Positions 1 through 13,604 of a DNA stretch of 64,000 nucleotides are shown in pieces. The notes beneath the pieces were generated by a model, which saw only the letters and a program-made list of their open reading frames with translations, did not search any database and was not told the origin of the DNA. Origin of the DNA: Antedon mediterranea (Eukaryota > Echinodermata > Crinoidea > Comatulida > Antedonidae); the NCBI RefSeq assembly GCF_964355755.1, contig NC_092675.1:2142312-2206311 (forward strand), in the 5' to 3' direction. The first letter of the stretch is position 1. Each line of letters opens with the position of its first letter. Made by a program: the position numbers and the translations under genes.

Positions 1-7
1 TTTTCAG

Positions 8-542
8 CTGCTACATTGACGCTTCGATGACGAATTTCTTCATTATATTCGTAATTGCACCTATTGCTGTAATAATTGGCTGCAACTTCATCATTTTTGT
101 AATGGTGATTAGAAAGCTGTTCTTTCATGTGCCAATCAGTGGTAAGATCGCTACGAAATCCAGGAATACGAAAAGAAAAAGAACTGCAAACGCTATATCC
201 ATTTCACTTTTGTTAGGCCTCACGTGGATGTTTGGGTTTTTGCAATTTGAATATTTAGGCCTAGGCCTAAAAGGGATAGAGATAGTATTTGTTTTTCTTT
301 TTGTTTTATTGAACTCTTTCCAAGGGGTTGCTGTCTTCATTTTGTTTTGTGCACTACAAACTGAATGCAGACATGTATGGCGATCCTGGTTTACTGTCGT
401 AACACGTTGTATCTCAAATATTCCGCCTCAACGAGATCATGGGTCGATAACAGTATCTGGGTCACGCACAGGAACTGATACAGCGGCAGTAAATGATATC
501 TCACTTACGGCCATCCCCTCCACTAGTAAAAGTGTTATTTAA
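8..542 (+). CDS. adhesion-type (family B2) GPCR, last coding exon
   Basis: This is the C-terminal part of a seven-helix receptor; earlier exons lie left of the window. The acceptor is ttttcag ending at base 7, and the exon opens in phase (third base of a codon) with CYIDASMTNFF, running to the stop at 540-542 (about 178 residues). It contains TM5 (FIIFVIAPIAVIIGCNFIIF), a basic third intracellular loop with RNTKRKRTANAIS, TM6 with GLTWMFGFL, and TM7 with LLNSFQGVAVFILFC. The last two are strong signatures of adhesion GPCRs. The tail is about 60 residues, Ser/Thr-rich and without a clear PDZ ligand. AATAAA signals follow at 615 and 795. The N-terminal ligand-binding and GAIN regions are not visible, so the subfamily cannot be assigned. 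Plasma-membrane signalling is inferred from family. Confidence 0.88.
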
Positions 543-614
543 CAGCCTTTGTCAAATTGTTAACATTGACGGAAATCTAAATTTGTAATAACTGATGTAA
601 ATACGTAAGGCATT

Positions 615-800
615 AATAAAGAAACACTAATTTTTGCTAACAAGTTTGTAAAAATGTAACGTTCATAAAAGTATTTCCCGCTTAGTCGCATATACGTTTG
701 AATGCCGCCCTCTAAAGATTGTAGCCTTTCCCTCAGCCGCATTTTGGGAACTGTTGTGTACTATTGATATTTTCTTATATTTATGTGTATTGATAATAAA
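615..800 (+). terminator. two candidate polyadenylation signals of the GPCR gene
   Basis: AATAAA occurs at 615-620 and again at 795-800, 73 and 253 bases past the GPCR stop codon. Either could define the 3' end of the transcript; which one is used cannot be told from sequence. Confidence 0.4.
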
Positions 801-1062
801 CATATTGAATTATATAATTATGATTAAATAAGCTATTACATTATTATTGTTTGACTTTTACAATTGCATAGATAATGAATAAAATTGACATTGGCATAAT
901 AACTCATTGTTCAGACTACTATTTAAAAACAGATATTCGTGGCCATGTTGGGCATTAGTTGGATATTTTAATTGGCATTCTTTTCCAGAAATATCAATTA
1001 CATAAATAACTTATTGATGAATTATATCAACATTATATATTTAATCATCAAATATTAGAAAT

Positions 1063-1065
<3 letters not shown>

Positions 1066-1094
<29 letters not shown>

Positions 1095-1114
1095 CAAGTC
1101 AAGTCAAGTCAAGT
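1066..1114. repeat. AAT and AAGTC microsatellites
   Basis: A run of AAT/ATA triplets is followed directly by four copies of the pentamer AAGTC. Both are simple sequence repeats with no coding content. Confidence 0.85.
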
Positions 1115-1505
1115 ATCATTTATTATCATTTGTTTTAAGAAAAAATAATAATATAACACATGATCCTGTTACGGCAGTGTTCTTTTGTCGAATTTCTAGG
1201 CTCATCCTTTAGGCTCACACCGAATCAATCAGTGTTTCAAATTTCTTGTTGTGCCAAAATGAATAAAAGAAATAGTAATACAGTACAAAAATAATGGACG
1301 AGTCCAACTTCACGAAAAGGCAATCACCTCTAATTGCAACTCTACGTACACTGTCATTAGGAAGACAGAAAGTGTACAAGATGGACAAGTACCGAGTCAA
1401 TTAGTGAATTTTAATTGAACAGTTATATTTGCTTTCCATTTACTCTATGTTGAAATCTGGAAATATTACATTAATGAATTTACACTAAAGGTATGAAGGC
1501 ATCAT

Positions 1506-1643
1506 TTTGTTTATCTTATGTCTTTGCTTGGTAACGGTAGAGTATTTAATCACTTTGGCGTATATCCGGGTTCCTTTGTTTATCTTATGTCTTTGCTTGG
1601 TAACGGTAGAGTACTTAATCACTTTGGCGTATATCCGGGTTCC
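1506..1643. repeat. 69-bp tandem duplication, two copies
   Basis: Two adjacent near-identical units with a period of 69 bases; a single C/T difference is obvious (gagtatttaat versus gagtacttaat). Because 69 is a multiple of three, the repeat creates open frames that repeat themselves. These are a by-product and not evidence of a gene. Confidence 0.9.
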
Positions 1644-4325
1644 TTTTGTTCGAACTGTATTATTGCAAGCAGAAAGCCTGTTGAATTCGACATATTGTTC
1701 TGTTAGTTACTATACTATTGGAATAGTGTATAATTTATAAAAGTTCTACATTTATTATGGGCATGTTAATTAGAATTGCATTGTTTTATCGTAAGTCTCA
1801 CGTGCACAAAGAGTGACAATAATAGGCCAATTTTTATTTTATATATATAATTATATACAAATGTATTTTTTTTTCTTTTTGTTTATGGGTCTTGCGTGAC
1901 AAGCAATCTCTTCTTGCAAGATCCTCTATTAATGGTATTTTTGTATTGTCTCATTATAAATTACCACTCTTTTCATTGTATTGCTTTACCATTGATAGAA
2001 ACTAAATGTTGAATTATTAATTTGATTTGTAAGATTTGTGAAGAATAATTATTTCTTATTATTGTTTATCATTTACATATTATTTATTTTTTTTTATCCA
2101 TTAATTTGTGTATCCTTATCTGTTACCAATTACGCTACTCAAGAATAAACTATAATAATATAATTGAAACAGAAATGTTTGAACACTTTACTATAGAGTG
2201 GGGTTGGAAATGCTAATTGCAGTACAACTTTAACAAACCAAAGAAGACCCACTTCATCATAGCTTGGGTGCCAAGCCTAATGAGAGAAGTAGAGAATATT
2301 ATACAAATTAGTTGTAACTAATGATGAGAATTCTGTATATTATAGCCAGCTGATCTGGTTTAACACCAATCCTCAATATACACAGATGATTCTGGTCTAG
2401 CTTAAAGTTTAGTATGGAAGTATACTAATCTATTATAATTACTGTACATTTAGAAGCATATAGCAGCACCTTGACGATGGTCAAGTTTGGCCTTAACGAA
2501 TTTGTACTCTGAATCTATAACTTTTCATTTGAAGGAATGTAATTACTTACATAGGTAAGATATGAAAAGTTTAACTTAAAAAAGCCGAATAATGATGATA
2601 TCATCCTTCTATTCACAAATCAGCTCCGGTACCTGCCGCTAAATGATTTCCATTGTACATATTTTTTTTTATAAAACAGGATATAAATGACAACCGCATA
2701 ACATTTATAATCAATACTTAAACCTTGGATGATAATCCAATTGACAATCCTTTGTTTGAAGTGTGCTTAGGTTGCTTAGGTCGTTGTATCATTAAAAATA
2801 CAGTACTTTATAAAAACACAGAGGATGTAATCCTCTATGATACAAATACAAGTTATTAAAGTTATTAACCTTTTTATGTATTGGCTCATGAACCCTTTTA
2901 ATTCGTTAAGCTTTGTGAATGCATTTTATCACTAGGATTGCTATAAAATAATAATGTAGCAGTTTTGAAAAACGCGTTTTTTAGAAAGAAATATTCGATA
3001 TAGTTAAGCTTGGTTCCTACTAAAACGCAACTATGTACACGAAACGCAAATAATTTGACCAATCTAAGTGACGGATTACCTAAAATGTTACTCGTGATTG
3101 CATTGTCCTATTGTGTTAACAAAAATGTCTGTAGGTCTACGATGTCATTTAGAAGTTGAATTGGGATTCAATTCCATCTTTAATTTTAGGAACAGTAAAA
3201 AATAATAGCTTAGGATGGTTTAAAAGATAGATATATAGATAGAAAAAAAAGACAGATAGATAGATGGAATATATTGTCGGAAATACCAAACATATAAAGT
3301 GTTTTGTCATGTTTTACCTTAAATGGTGTCGTTATAAAACTCAAAGTGGCTTCGATTTGTTAATTTGAATAAAAAAGAGAATTAGTAACAAAGCAAGAAG
3401 AAATCTATTAGTGTAGATAGAATAAAGGACTAAGACGTGAAATTGTATAGGAATGTACGGTATCGTTGCTGACTTTTTCTAAATATTGTTATAATAATAT
3501 TCTTCCACAATAATGTCTCATAAACGTAGGCCTTACTTTAACATGACAGACTTACATATTGTATAAATCTTGATTGTATTAGGGTTACATATTATATTAT
3601 TCTTAATAAATCATTTATGTATTTTAAATATTCAATCAGAAACCTCTTTTTTGATATTCAATAAATTTCATGCGCATCGAGTACAGATATACTGTAATGT
3701 TTACCAATAGAAACTTACGTTGAAGTGTGCACTTCTTACATCTACTCAATGGCGTCTTTATAAGAAATTCAGATTGTGAGAGTTTTGTATCCGTGGATTT
3801 AGGATACGAGCAGATGTTTGATATTATAAGACATGTGATGAGTACAATTCGCTTGAATTTGCTGGAACACATACAATATTTTGACGATATTTGTCAACAC
3901 ATCGATGCTACATCATGGTGGTATTAAACAGATAATAAGTATTCTATTTATAAATATACAATCGTGATTAAAAATCAATAATTTTTACTTTACTTCGCAA
4001 TAAAAAAATTACTAAAATTACTGACCATGGCCATGGATTATTGGTAAAGCCAGCCTGCCTAAAATGATCACCGTGGTTCAATAAGCGGAAATTATACTTC
4101 AAGGATAACTGAAATATAACAAAACCAAACTTAAGATATTTTTGTTTTAACGAGAAGCATAAAGTAATGTAAAAACAAAATACTATATAAAAAAGTAGAT
4201 TGTATTCATCAACAGGCTAAAGTAAATCAATATTTATTTCCTTAGGCCTAAAGAATAAACTAACTATGGTCGCACATGCGCAATTCATTTTCAATCAAAT
4301 TATACATTTTTACTTATTATGGATT

Positions 4326-4471
4326 AAGCTCTGTCTACACTATCAAACTAGTTTAACAAAAAAAGTGTGATGTGGCCAAATAAGGTAGTATCATCATGTC
4401 CATATATGGGCACATCACGTCCATATATGGGCACATCACATTCCTTTGTCACATAAAGTTTGATAGTGTAA
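4326..4471. mobile_element. MITE copy A (CTCTGTCTACAC family)
   Basis: The left end reads AAGCTCTGTCTACACTATC and the right end is its complement (GTTTGATAGTGTA), so it is a short non-autonomous inverted-repeat element. The interior carries CCAAATAAGG once and CCATATATGG twice, in a duplicated block. The outermost bases of the right terminus are eroded. Confidence 0.75.
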
Positions 4472-5814
4472 AAAAGGTTTTACACTACCCAACTGTTTCA
4501 CTTAGTAGATGGCATGTAGCTATGAAACGCGGGAATAAAAAAAAGAAAAATGAGTACACATGATCTGGAAAACATCATGTGTGTTTAGCATTCCAATCTA
4601 TAGCGCATTTTGAAAAGCAATGGGGCCACAGTTTTGAGAAGCATTGAATATGATTACTAATAAGAACATTTATGTCGGTGTATACGGCCGCCGGGTACCG
4701 GGTAACGTGTACACTCTCCTATCTCGCTATGTACAGTATGTAGCCTATTATTAAAATAGTATACGATTATTCATGACATTCTAAAAACGTATTAATCACA
4801 TAGTTGTTTCGTCTTGTGTTTTTTTTAATGTATTTTGTATTAAATTGTCGGTAATTATAACATGAAAACATGACCTTGCTGATAATCATACTAAACAATA
4901 TTAATATTGGGCATCAAATGAAATGTGGTTAGGCCTATGTAAGTAAATCTAAAAAACGATTATTACAATTGACAAGTATATCAGATAACAGTGAAATAGT
5001 CAGTGAAATAATGCACTATACTTTACAGTACTGATATTTATGACGAGTATCTTTTTCTTAATTTCTGAGAAGTTCAAATTATAATGTATTGAAACATCTG
5101 ATTTACTAACAATAACTATTTACATATTTCTTTATTTAGAAATCACTGAACATGTAAGAATTTGTATGATGATGAATGAATGATGAAACTGGCTGAAACG
5201 ATTATTAATATTATGTTTTAACCACCCCCCGCCTCCCCCGGCTGAATCGTTTCATTACCATTAGAGGTGCAGTACATAGGCCAATAACTTGCTTTTTGCT
5301 AGCAAAGCCTTTTGCTTTTGCGTAAGTCTAAGAAATGAAATGTTTTTAACATAATTCTTCAAATGAATATCAATAATCACAAATTATATATAAATATATT
5401 ACCTTTTATTGATTTATACTACTTAATGCAGAAAATGAATCCATATTCTATAACAAAATTACTGGCAATTAAAAGGGTCAAGTGGAAACTAAAGTGATAG
5501 GAAAATTGATTATTGAAACTTTTGCTAACATTAAAAAATGTTCACGAATGCAAGATAAAGTTGTCCAGTAAACGACGACGTTGAAAATATAATAAGTCCA
5601 TATTTAGCACCGTATGTTTGTTGAGTGCGAACACTATGACACAATGAAACGCGCATGCAATATAAGTATTATGACCAATCACTAACGACAGTTTTAATGT
5701 TTTATTTGTAAATCAAAATCACTTTCATTGTGTGGAGGTCCATGGGTTGTTTTCATGTTTGTGAAAACCAAGCTTTATAGGTTATATTTTCCGCATTTCT
5801 CATTTTAGCTCAGA

Positions 5815-8800
5815 ATGATAATGGAAAAGGAATGGTCTCTTTCTAGAATGTCAACAGTGACATTATTTATAATAGCGCTGCTTTTTAAAACTATTGGCGG
5901 ACAGTTGAATCAAGAATGTTTTAGTCAATTTATCGGTAAGTTATGTTATTCATTATTTTTTGATGATACATATATAATTTATTATATTCAAATGTTGTCC
6001 GAAATTTCATATCGTAGTAAGCTTATATTAGAATATTCATGCCTACTTTTAAATGTATTTTATGTTGTAAATTACGTTATGCTGACTAATCAATATAGGG
6101 TGCATAATGAACTGCGCTCATCGCAAAGCCATCTGGAGGCGTAGTTATAGTTCGCGTTCAATAATACTAGTAATCCTATTTGCCTACAATAGAATGTTTC
6201 AAAACTGTTAAAATATCTTCAAAACTGGATTAGGTCATCCTCGTATGCTAATTAAGTGCTATTGTATATTATAATTCTGAATAACAACTAAATCTGGGAT
6301 TAGTTAAAGTGTACAATCTTAATAAAAACAGCCTTGTAACTCGTTGGTACTATAAATACAAGTGGATTCGTTGGACAATACATTCAGTCAAGTGTACACT
6401 ATTAATAAGTAATCTATCAGATAGACATTCAATATAAATACAAATACGAAATTAAAACAGTTTTACTTTTTGTTATTTCATTGTAACATGCTATCAATAT
6501 TCATCATCAATATACATTTCAATTGTAGCCTTTTAATACATACTGTTGATGGTAAAATCATAATTTAGAACAATTTGTCAATTAAGTACAGTGTGTTTTT
6601 GCTAAGTATTATTAAGATTAAAAATTGTAATTACACTTAACGCATTTAAACAGAAATTCATCAAATAAATAATGCATTGCCCTGGATAGAATCTGTCAAT
6701 GAACTGCATATTATATAAAAGGTAACGTGCATGCACTTACTATAAATTAATGAAAGTTACTGTATTTTACATAAATATATATGTGATAACAAGGACATAT
6801 ACATGGCTGCAGTCGCGTGCTCAAGTTAGTTTTTACCGACCGACCAACCGAACAACCGACTGACCGACCAACCGACAAACAATTTGCTCTCATGAATTCT
6901 GGCATAAGACTACGTGCACTTAATACCAAAACAAAACGGTTTAGGTGCTCGTTTGTACCTAATGCTATACACTTATATAACTCCAGAGTACAAAGGTAAA
7001 ATGTAACCGATAATTTTTATCTAATTTTAACAATTTTTAGCCTCTTAACTTTTTGTGTGTGTTTTTGTAAATTGTATTTTATATTTTTGTATTTTGCCAG
7101 TTTTCAAATCACATTTCTGTTTTTTAAATGGACAATAAAGTATATATGACTATGACATAGTGTGCTGTAGAGTCGTGTTGCACGCGACTAAAAATATCAC
7201 GAAATATTCCTTCAAATATCAAATCGATCTGTATCAGCATCCCCGAGCTGTAAGGATCAGCTCAGCATTCTCGAATCACGGATCAGTATCAGCATCAGAA
7301 TCCCCGAGCTACAGGGATTAGCTTAGCATTCCCGAGCTACAGATATCAGTATCAGCATCCCCGAGCTACAGATATCTGTATCAGCATCCCCGAGCTACAG
7401 GAATCAGCTCAGCATTCTCGAGTTACAGATATCAGTATCAGCATTCCCGAGTTATAGATATCAATATCAGCATTCCGTGCTACAGGGATCAGCTCAGCAT
7501 CGTCAAACTACACGGATCAGTATCACCATTCTCGAGCTACAGATATCAGTATCAGCATCCATGAGCTACAGGAATCAGCATCACCGAGCTACAGGGATCA
7601 GCTCAGCATCCTCGAGCTATAGATATCAATATCAGTATCACCATCCCATTCTTTCTTTACCCGTCCAGTTTCAATCCAGATTTTTGGCAGATAGACGAAG
7701 GTCATTAAGGAGTCAGCAATAACTTTGATTTACAATTATTGCCATGAATCAATATTCCATTAAAAAAAACATGAATATTAGTATTTTTGTCATACTTTTT
7801 AAAAATTAATTTACCTCATTTTATTAAACCATATTGCATATTCTCATTTCCGTCGACAATTATAATTAACAGTGGTACAATTAAAACCCTTCAAAATATC
7901 CATTATAGTCGCTTGTTCAGCATATAAAAACTTAACCACCAAACCCACAGGGAAAGTCACTTTAGCTACAATGCTCATTTGAATAAAAAAAAATGTGCAT
8001 GTCTAATTAATACTGTTCATGTGGGAATAAGCGCTGCGTATGGGAATCTTATAACTTGAACATAAGTGGTTTTATATACATAAACTACAAGTTCGTGTCA
8101 TTAAATGAGGACAATTGCTAGTTTACCATTTTAAAAGCAGAGCAAAGTTTTAATGTATTAAACAAAATGTTGTTTTCATTTTGGTGTAAATTGTTTGTAT
8201 TTATTTGATTAATCGTGTCCCCATCATCCATTGCTGCATGGTACCAGTGGGTAGGCGTTATGTACACAATGTAACAAGTTATCGTTGTTGTAAATAAAGT
8301 ACAAACGAATTTAGTTTCAATATCAAAATATTTAGCAATTATGATTGTATTTTTATGCAGGGGGTCCATTTGTTGATTCTGACACCATCATATATGAGTT
8401 AAAAACAGTAAATACACTGGCTAACGGCACTAATGTGTGGTCAACACAACTCAATGCTTCTTGGGCAAAACCATCTGGTAAGTTTCTGACGAGTCAAACT
8501 TTATTTTGTAATTTTTGTTTACGTCTATGTCAAACACCTACAAGTTTGTTAATTATAAAACGTTAAAGCCTATTTACTGAAGTTACGTAGTCCTAAATTG
8601 ATATATGTTGTTCTTCTAAATAAATATACAAAACAATTCAAAAAATGAGGCTGGAGGTGAACCAGCAGCAACCATTTCCCCCAGAAGCTTAGGTAGATTT
8701 TCCATACCAATGTTTGTGTTGTAATATCAGCTAGCCTTTTTCCAAGAGTATAAGCGACACATTCCTTACACTCATTTATATTCATAATAATATTTAGGAT

Positions 8801-11800
8801 TCATTTATATTAATAAGCTCTATACATATTTGTAATTTCAGAGTCTTACGTTGGATCGTATGTGTTAACTCTAGACATAATACCAACTGAGCTGATTGGC
8901 ACTATACCTGATTGTGTTATACAACCATCTGATATTGTCGTGGTAATGTACATGCATTTACAACAATTCATTTCATCTTTTATTCATTTGATTTATATTT
9001 AGTTGTTGAATTATAAAGAAGATGCATTAAGTATCAACGCATAGCCACTGTTCCATGATGAAACTAGCTAGCCGTAATCAGTCGATAAACAAACAACATA
9101 CACATGTTATTCAGTTATTTGACAATAATAACTGGGGCCCGCATTTAAAGCAATAGCTTGTCTCATAAGGGCTCCTACAAACAAAATATGCAAAATACAT
9201 AAAAAGTACTACTGGCCCAGGTAGGCCTATTATTATGGATGGAGGAGGCTTATAAACTATATAGGTCATGTTCAGTACAGTGGTACGCCCGCATAATACA
9301 ATGTTCAACATACCGAGAAAATGTATAGTCATTGAAATTAATCCCCAAATATGAGAACTTCAGCTTAACCAAAATTAATAATATTGTATTTGTTTAGACT
9401 GAGCCTATGTACACCAATGATGAATTGCCATTTGGATTTGACTTCAGATTAACAGTAAAGTATTCTTTATTGTGTGCATACGATAAACCTTAGAATCATA
9501 TGGCCTACGTGTTTTCGTCGTAATGCATTACAACCATCATTAATTATCAATATCAATGATAATTACCCGAATAAACAGTTTGATATGCATTTAACTAACA
9601 TTGTTGGTTTTGTTTTGCATATTTAAATATAGACGCACTGTATAGCGTAATTACTATATCGACCTCTGTTTAAATATAGACCTACTTAGATTAAAGCTCG
9701 TAGCTTCTTTTAAAACAAAAATAGCCCAAAAGAAGTCTTCCAGGAATGAATCTAAACACACAATCTTACCATTGAACAATGCTCAATAATTAAATGTAAT
9801 TTTTAAATTATTTGTTAGAAAAAGAATGTAAAAAAGGAGATTATTATCGCACATTTTCATTCAGATAATGTAAAAACATCATTACTGTAATTATTTTGTT
9901 TTGCTTTTCTTTTAAAATAACTCTTAATTGTAAAAGACCGTGCAATTCTCTTAGGTCAAAGAGAGATATAAACTGTCCCAAATAATGGTCTTTAAATGGA
10001 AGCCGGCTGGTAACTTTCCATTACTCTTATAGGTTCAAGCAACCAATTCTATGTCCACTCTTCGAAATACACTATCAAACTCTGCGCAGTATTTCAGTAC
10101 AAACGGTAAGACATACTCAAAGCCTAAAAAGTTGTAATATTATTTGTTGTTATTTTCGTCTTTAATAACATAAATGTATGCGTCCCTCCTGGCTCGTTGT
10201 TTTAACTCAAACTTTTGTTTTCTGTTTTAGACTGTTACTTAGAAACAAAAGATGTGGATTTCTGTTCATCAAGGCCTACCGGTAAATATAATATTTGTTA
10301 TGAAAAAAAATTTAAAACATGAATTATTTATCTTAGTTTTTCCATCATACCATTTCCATACATTCTGTTAAAATTCTGTAAGTTGATAAAAAAAAAAAAA
10401 GTACGTGAAAATGGAAATGGAGAATTTCCATTTTGAACAGAAATTAGACCATTTGAATTTTTAAAGATATAGGCCTATATTGTCCCCTAGAAAAATAATG
10501 TACAAAATGGCCTACTGAATTCAAAGTCTGATTTTATAAATTTTTATTTTTCATGATATTGGTGAAAAATACATCTTTAAACATTGTTTGTGTACAGAGT
10601 TACAGTATGTTGGAGCTGTTTATGATTTTAGAGTTGACTCCATATACCCCAATATAACACATCCACATGTGTTTTTGGCTAATGTATCGTGGCTTCAACC
10701 GTTGCAACTTAACCCAGAGTATGTACTTAATGGATATCGTGTGGTATACTCAGAAACTGATAGAGACAACATCGTGACGGTTGGATCGATACAACATGAA
10801 GAAGGAAAGGTAATACATTTACTGCTTCGGTTTACCGTTTTATTTTGTAAATTGTTTTGTAGGTTATTCTTCTCTGCAATAATTTATATTTTTTGATAAC
10901 AAAGACACAAATAAAATGTTATTCCTGTGCTGTATGAGTAAATTAATTTGTGTTTTTTTTAAATTTTTTTTCTTGTTTTTTTCTATGTTGCAACTTTTAC
11001 TTACATGTTAAATACAGGTCTTTCTTAATTATTGTGCAATGAATCTGTGACATTTTTTTTCACAATGCAATTTTTAAATCGCAAGAAAATAAAAAAAAAT
11101 TATGAATAAAGATAACTTTAATTTAAATCAATGACAATTTTTTATATTACAAAGTAAAATAATTTTATACTCACAACATTACACAGATTACTATATTTAT
11201 CCTGTACATTTGCTAAAGACTTTCGGCTTTACCTGATTTCTTTTTCTTCTCAACGTTACATTGATTAAGAGTACATCACAATTTTGTAAATTATCATAAA
11301 ATGTGTTTAGTGGTGTTATACGGTAATCAACATATCATTCGAAAGAAGCACTGTGTCATTAATTGCACTAAGACGTGTGCTTTTACCAAGTATCCGTCAT
11401 TTAATTGAAATGAACAATAAATCTTTTTTTCTCCTTTAGGATTTTCGCTATTCTACTTTAGTGACTGGACTTAAAGCAAACGAATCTTACACAGTAGAGG
11501 TAAGAGTACTCATTATAAGACTAGGCCTACGTTATCATGTTTCTAAACAAAGCCTGTACTGGTATTCGACCATGGGCTAGGAATTACTTTCTCAGCGATT
11601 TGTATACATTGCCTGGAGTTGCAATTTACAACCTTCAAGTTCTTTTGATTTTCTATATTTATTGTCTCAGTTTATGTAATGTAAATGTATAAATGATCTC
11701 TTGCAGAGTTTTTAAGATGTAAGGGAAACTTAATATTTTTTTTATGAAAATATTTATATATTTAAAAAAGATAACACACAAACATGATAACTGTTTATTT

Positions 11801-13569
11801 ATCAAAATGATTATGTTTTGAAATGTAATAAAGGTGAGTGAACCTCACAAAAGAGACTTCAAGTTCTTTTGATTTTCTATATTTATTGTCTCAGTTTATG
11901 TAATGTAAATGTATAAATGATCTCTTGCAGAGTTTTTAAGATGTAAGGGAAACTTAATATTTTTTTATGAAAATATTTATATATATAAAAAAGATAACAC
12001 ACAAACATGATAACTGTTTATTTATCAAAATGATTATGTTTTGAAATGTAATAAAGGTGAGTGAACCTCACAAAAGAGACTTCAAGTTCTAGCTACCGGT
12101 TCATTACGGGGAAATAAACCCTGGTTACCTATCTATTCACACGGTGTAATTCAAATGCTTTCAGAGTACTATTAGGCCTAATAGAAACTGTACACTTTAA
12201 AGCCTTTTAAAGGTTTACAGTGAAGATTTACATAAATACTGTAATTTTCTTTAATTCAGTATTACGTATATCACTTTCAAATGTAAAATAAGAATATGTT
12301 TTTTTTAATTCAGGTTGCGGCCTTTGTAAGCAAAGACGGCGACACTACATTAGGAAAATTTGCCGAAATTACGTTTGAGACACCATCAGGTAATAATACA
12401 GTAGTAAATATATCGTATTGCGTATCCAGTTGGAAAATCCAATAGGATTAATATATCACTTACTAATTAATACTCTCATCATTAGGATATTGACCAATTG
12501 ACTGTTACAAACGAGGCTATCCCGTGGGATGGTCAAAGGGTCAATGTTTACATCATAATAGGGAATAATACTTCCATTAGACTAGAATATATCAACACTA
12601 ACTAAAAGGTATCCTCAATAATAGCCTAATAAAATCTCTTTAAACAATAAGATAATAATAATAATAATTTTGATAATAATAATAAATAAATATACTTATA
12701 TAGGCCTATACTCCATCAAAAGTTAAGTGTTGTACTTTTTCACTATTGTATAATTCATTTCCTTTTCTTTCTTTTTTTTTTAAACTTATGAACGCACCGT
12801 CATAAAACAGTCGACTCCGCCTAAGTCGAATCTAATGGGACCGGTATAAAAATTCGAGTTACGCGAACTTCGACTTACAGATTTGCCAAAAAAATGCTAG
12901 GCCTAGGCCTAGGTTCACTCACTAGCTGCGCTATGGCTAGGCCTATAGTGGACCCTGCCCTGTCGCGATCGCGGCCCACGCGATGAGCCTTCTTGAATTG
13001 AATTTGCTTAGCTAGCTAGCTAGGCCTAATAAATGCTAAGCCTCTTTATCGACAATGATAAACTGTATTTTCCCCAAACAATACAAAAACGTATAATAAA
13101 TACATTTCGGTTCTTATTCGAAATCGGTATCTATTGTTTATTGCCATCTGTCTAGCACAAAATAGGTACCCACAAAACGCCGCTCAAGTTCTCAACTCTG
13201 AAACAATTCATACACTATACACTAGCGCGAGTTGTAGGACGCCGCCTATACTATACAACCTGCTTGAGAGAACCGATATGGTCCCACATTTTCCCCTCTG
13301 TTGTTTGTTTATCGAATTACGTACGTTTCATCGGCTTTTTTAACGCGTTGTTGCCGCGTAATTTGTGACTTCGACTTATACGATATAAATCACTAAAGAA
13401 TGTGTGTATTCGGACCGCAAAAAGACGTCGACTTAGACGAATTTCGACTTAGAAAAATTCGACTTAGAAATAAAAATTACACAGTAATGTATAGGAAAGA
13501 ATTGGGACTTTCCTAAAAATTCGACTTTCGCGATTTTTCGACTTACGCGAATTCGACTTAGGCGGAGTC

Positions 13570-13604
<35 letters not shown>

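Larger units (their letters stand above)
543..5814. other. intergenic region, GPCR to FN3 receptor gene
   Basis: No convincing coding exon was found on either strand. It holds AAT and AAGTC microsatellites near 1.07-1.11 kb, a 69-bp tandem duplication at 1.5 kb, one copy of the CTCTGTCTACAC MITE at 4.33 kb, and a partial sequence near 3.0-3.1 kb that resembles the small element at 15.45-15.60 kb (shared ACGCAAC and TTTGACCAATC words). The rest is AT-rich and unremarkable. The promoter of the downstream gene must lie near its right end but no core element is recognisable. Confidence 0.6.

Noticed and set aside
1507-1740. 77-residue open frame with an internal repeat
   Set aside because: The frame exists because a 69-bp unit is duplicated; no start context, splice signals or homology.
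6747-6999. Overlapping frames on both strands with Gly-Arg-Ser-Val and Asp-Arg-Pro-Thr repeats
   Set aside because: Products of the GACC microsatellite.
7228-7650. Regular repeats that could suggest a CRISPR-like array
   Set aside because: Units are contiguous with no unique spacers, and the DNA is plainly animal; it is a minisatellite.
7477-7722. 81-residue open frame
   Set aside because: Runs through the minisatellite; low complexity and no conserved domain.
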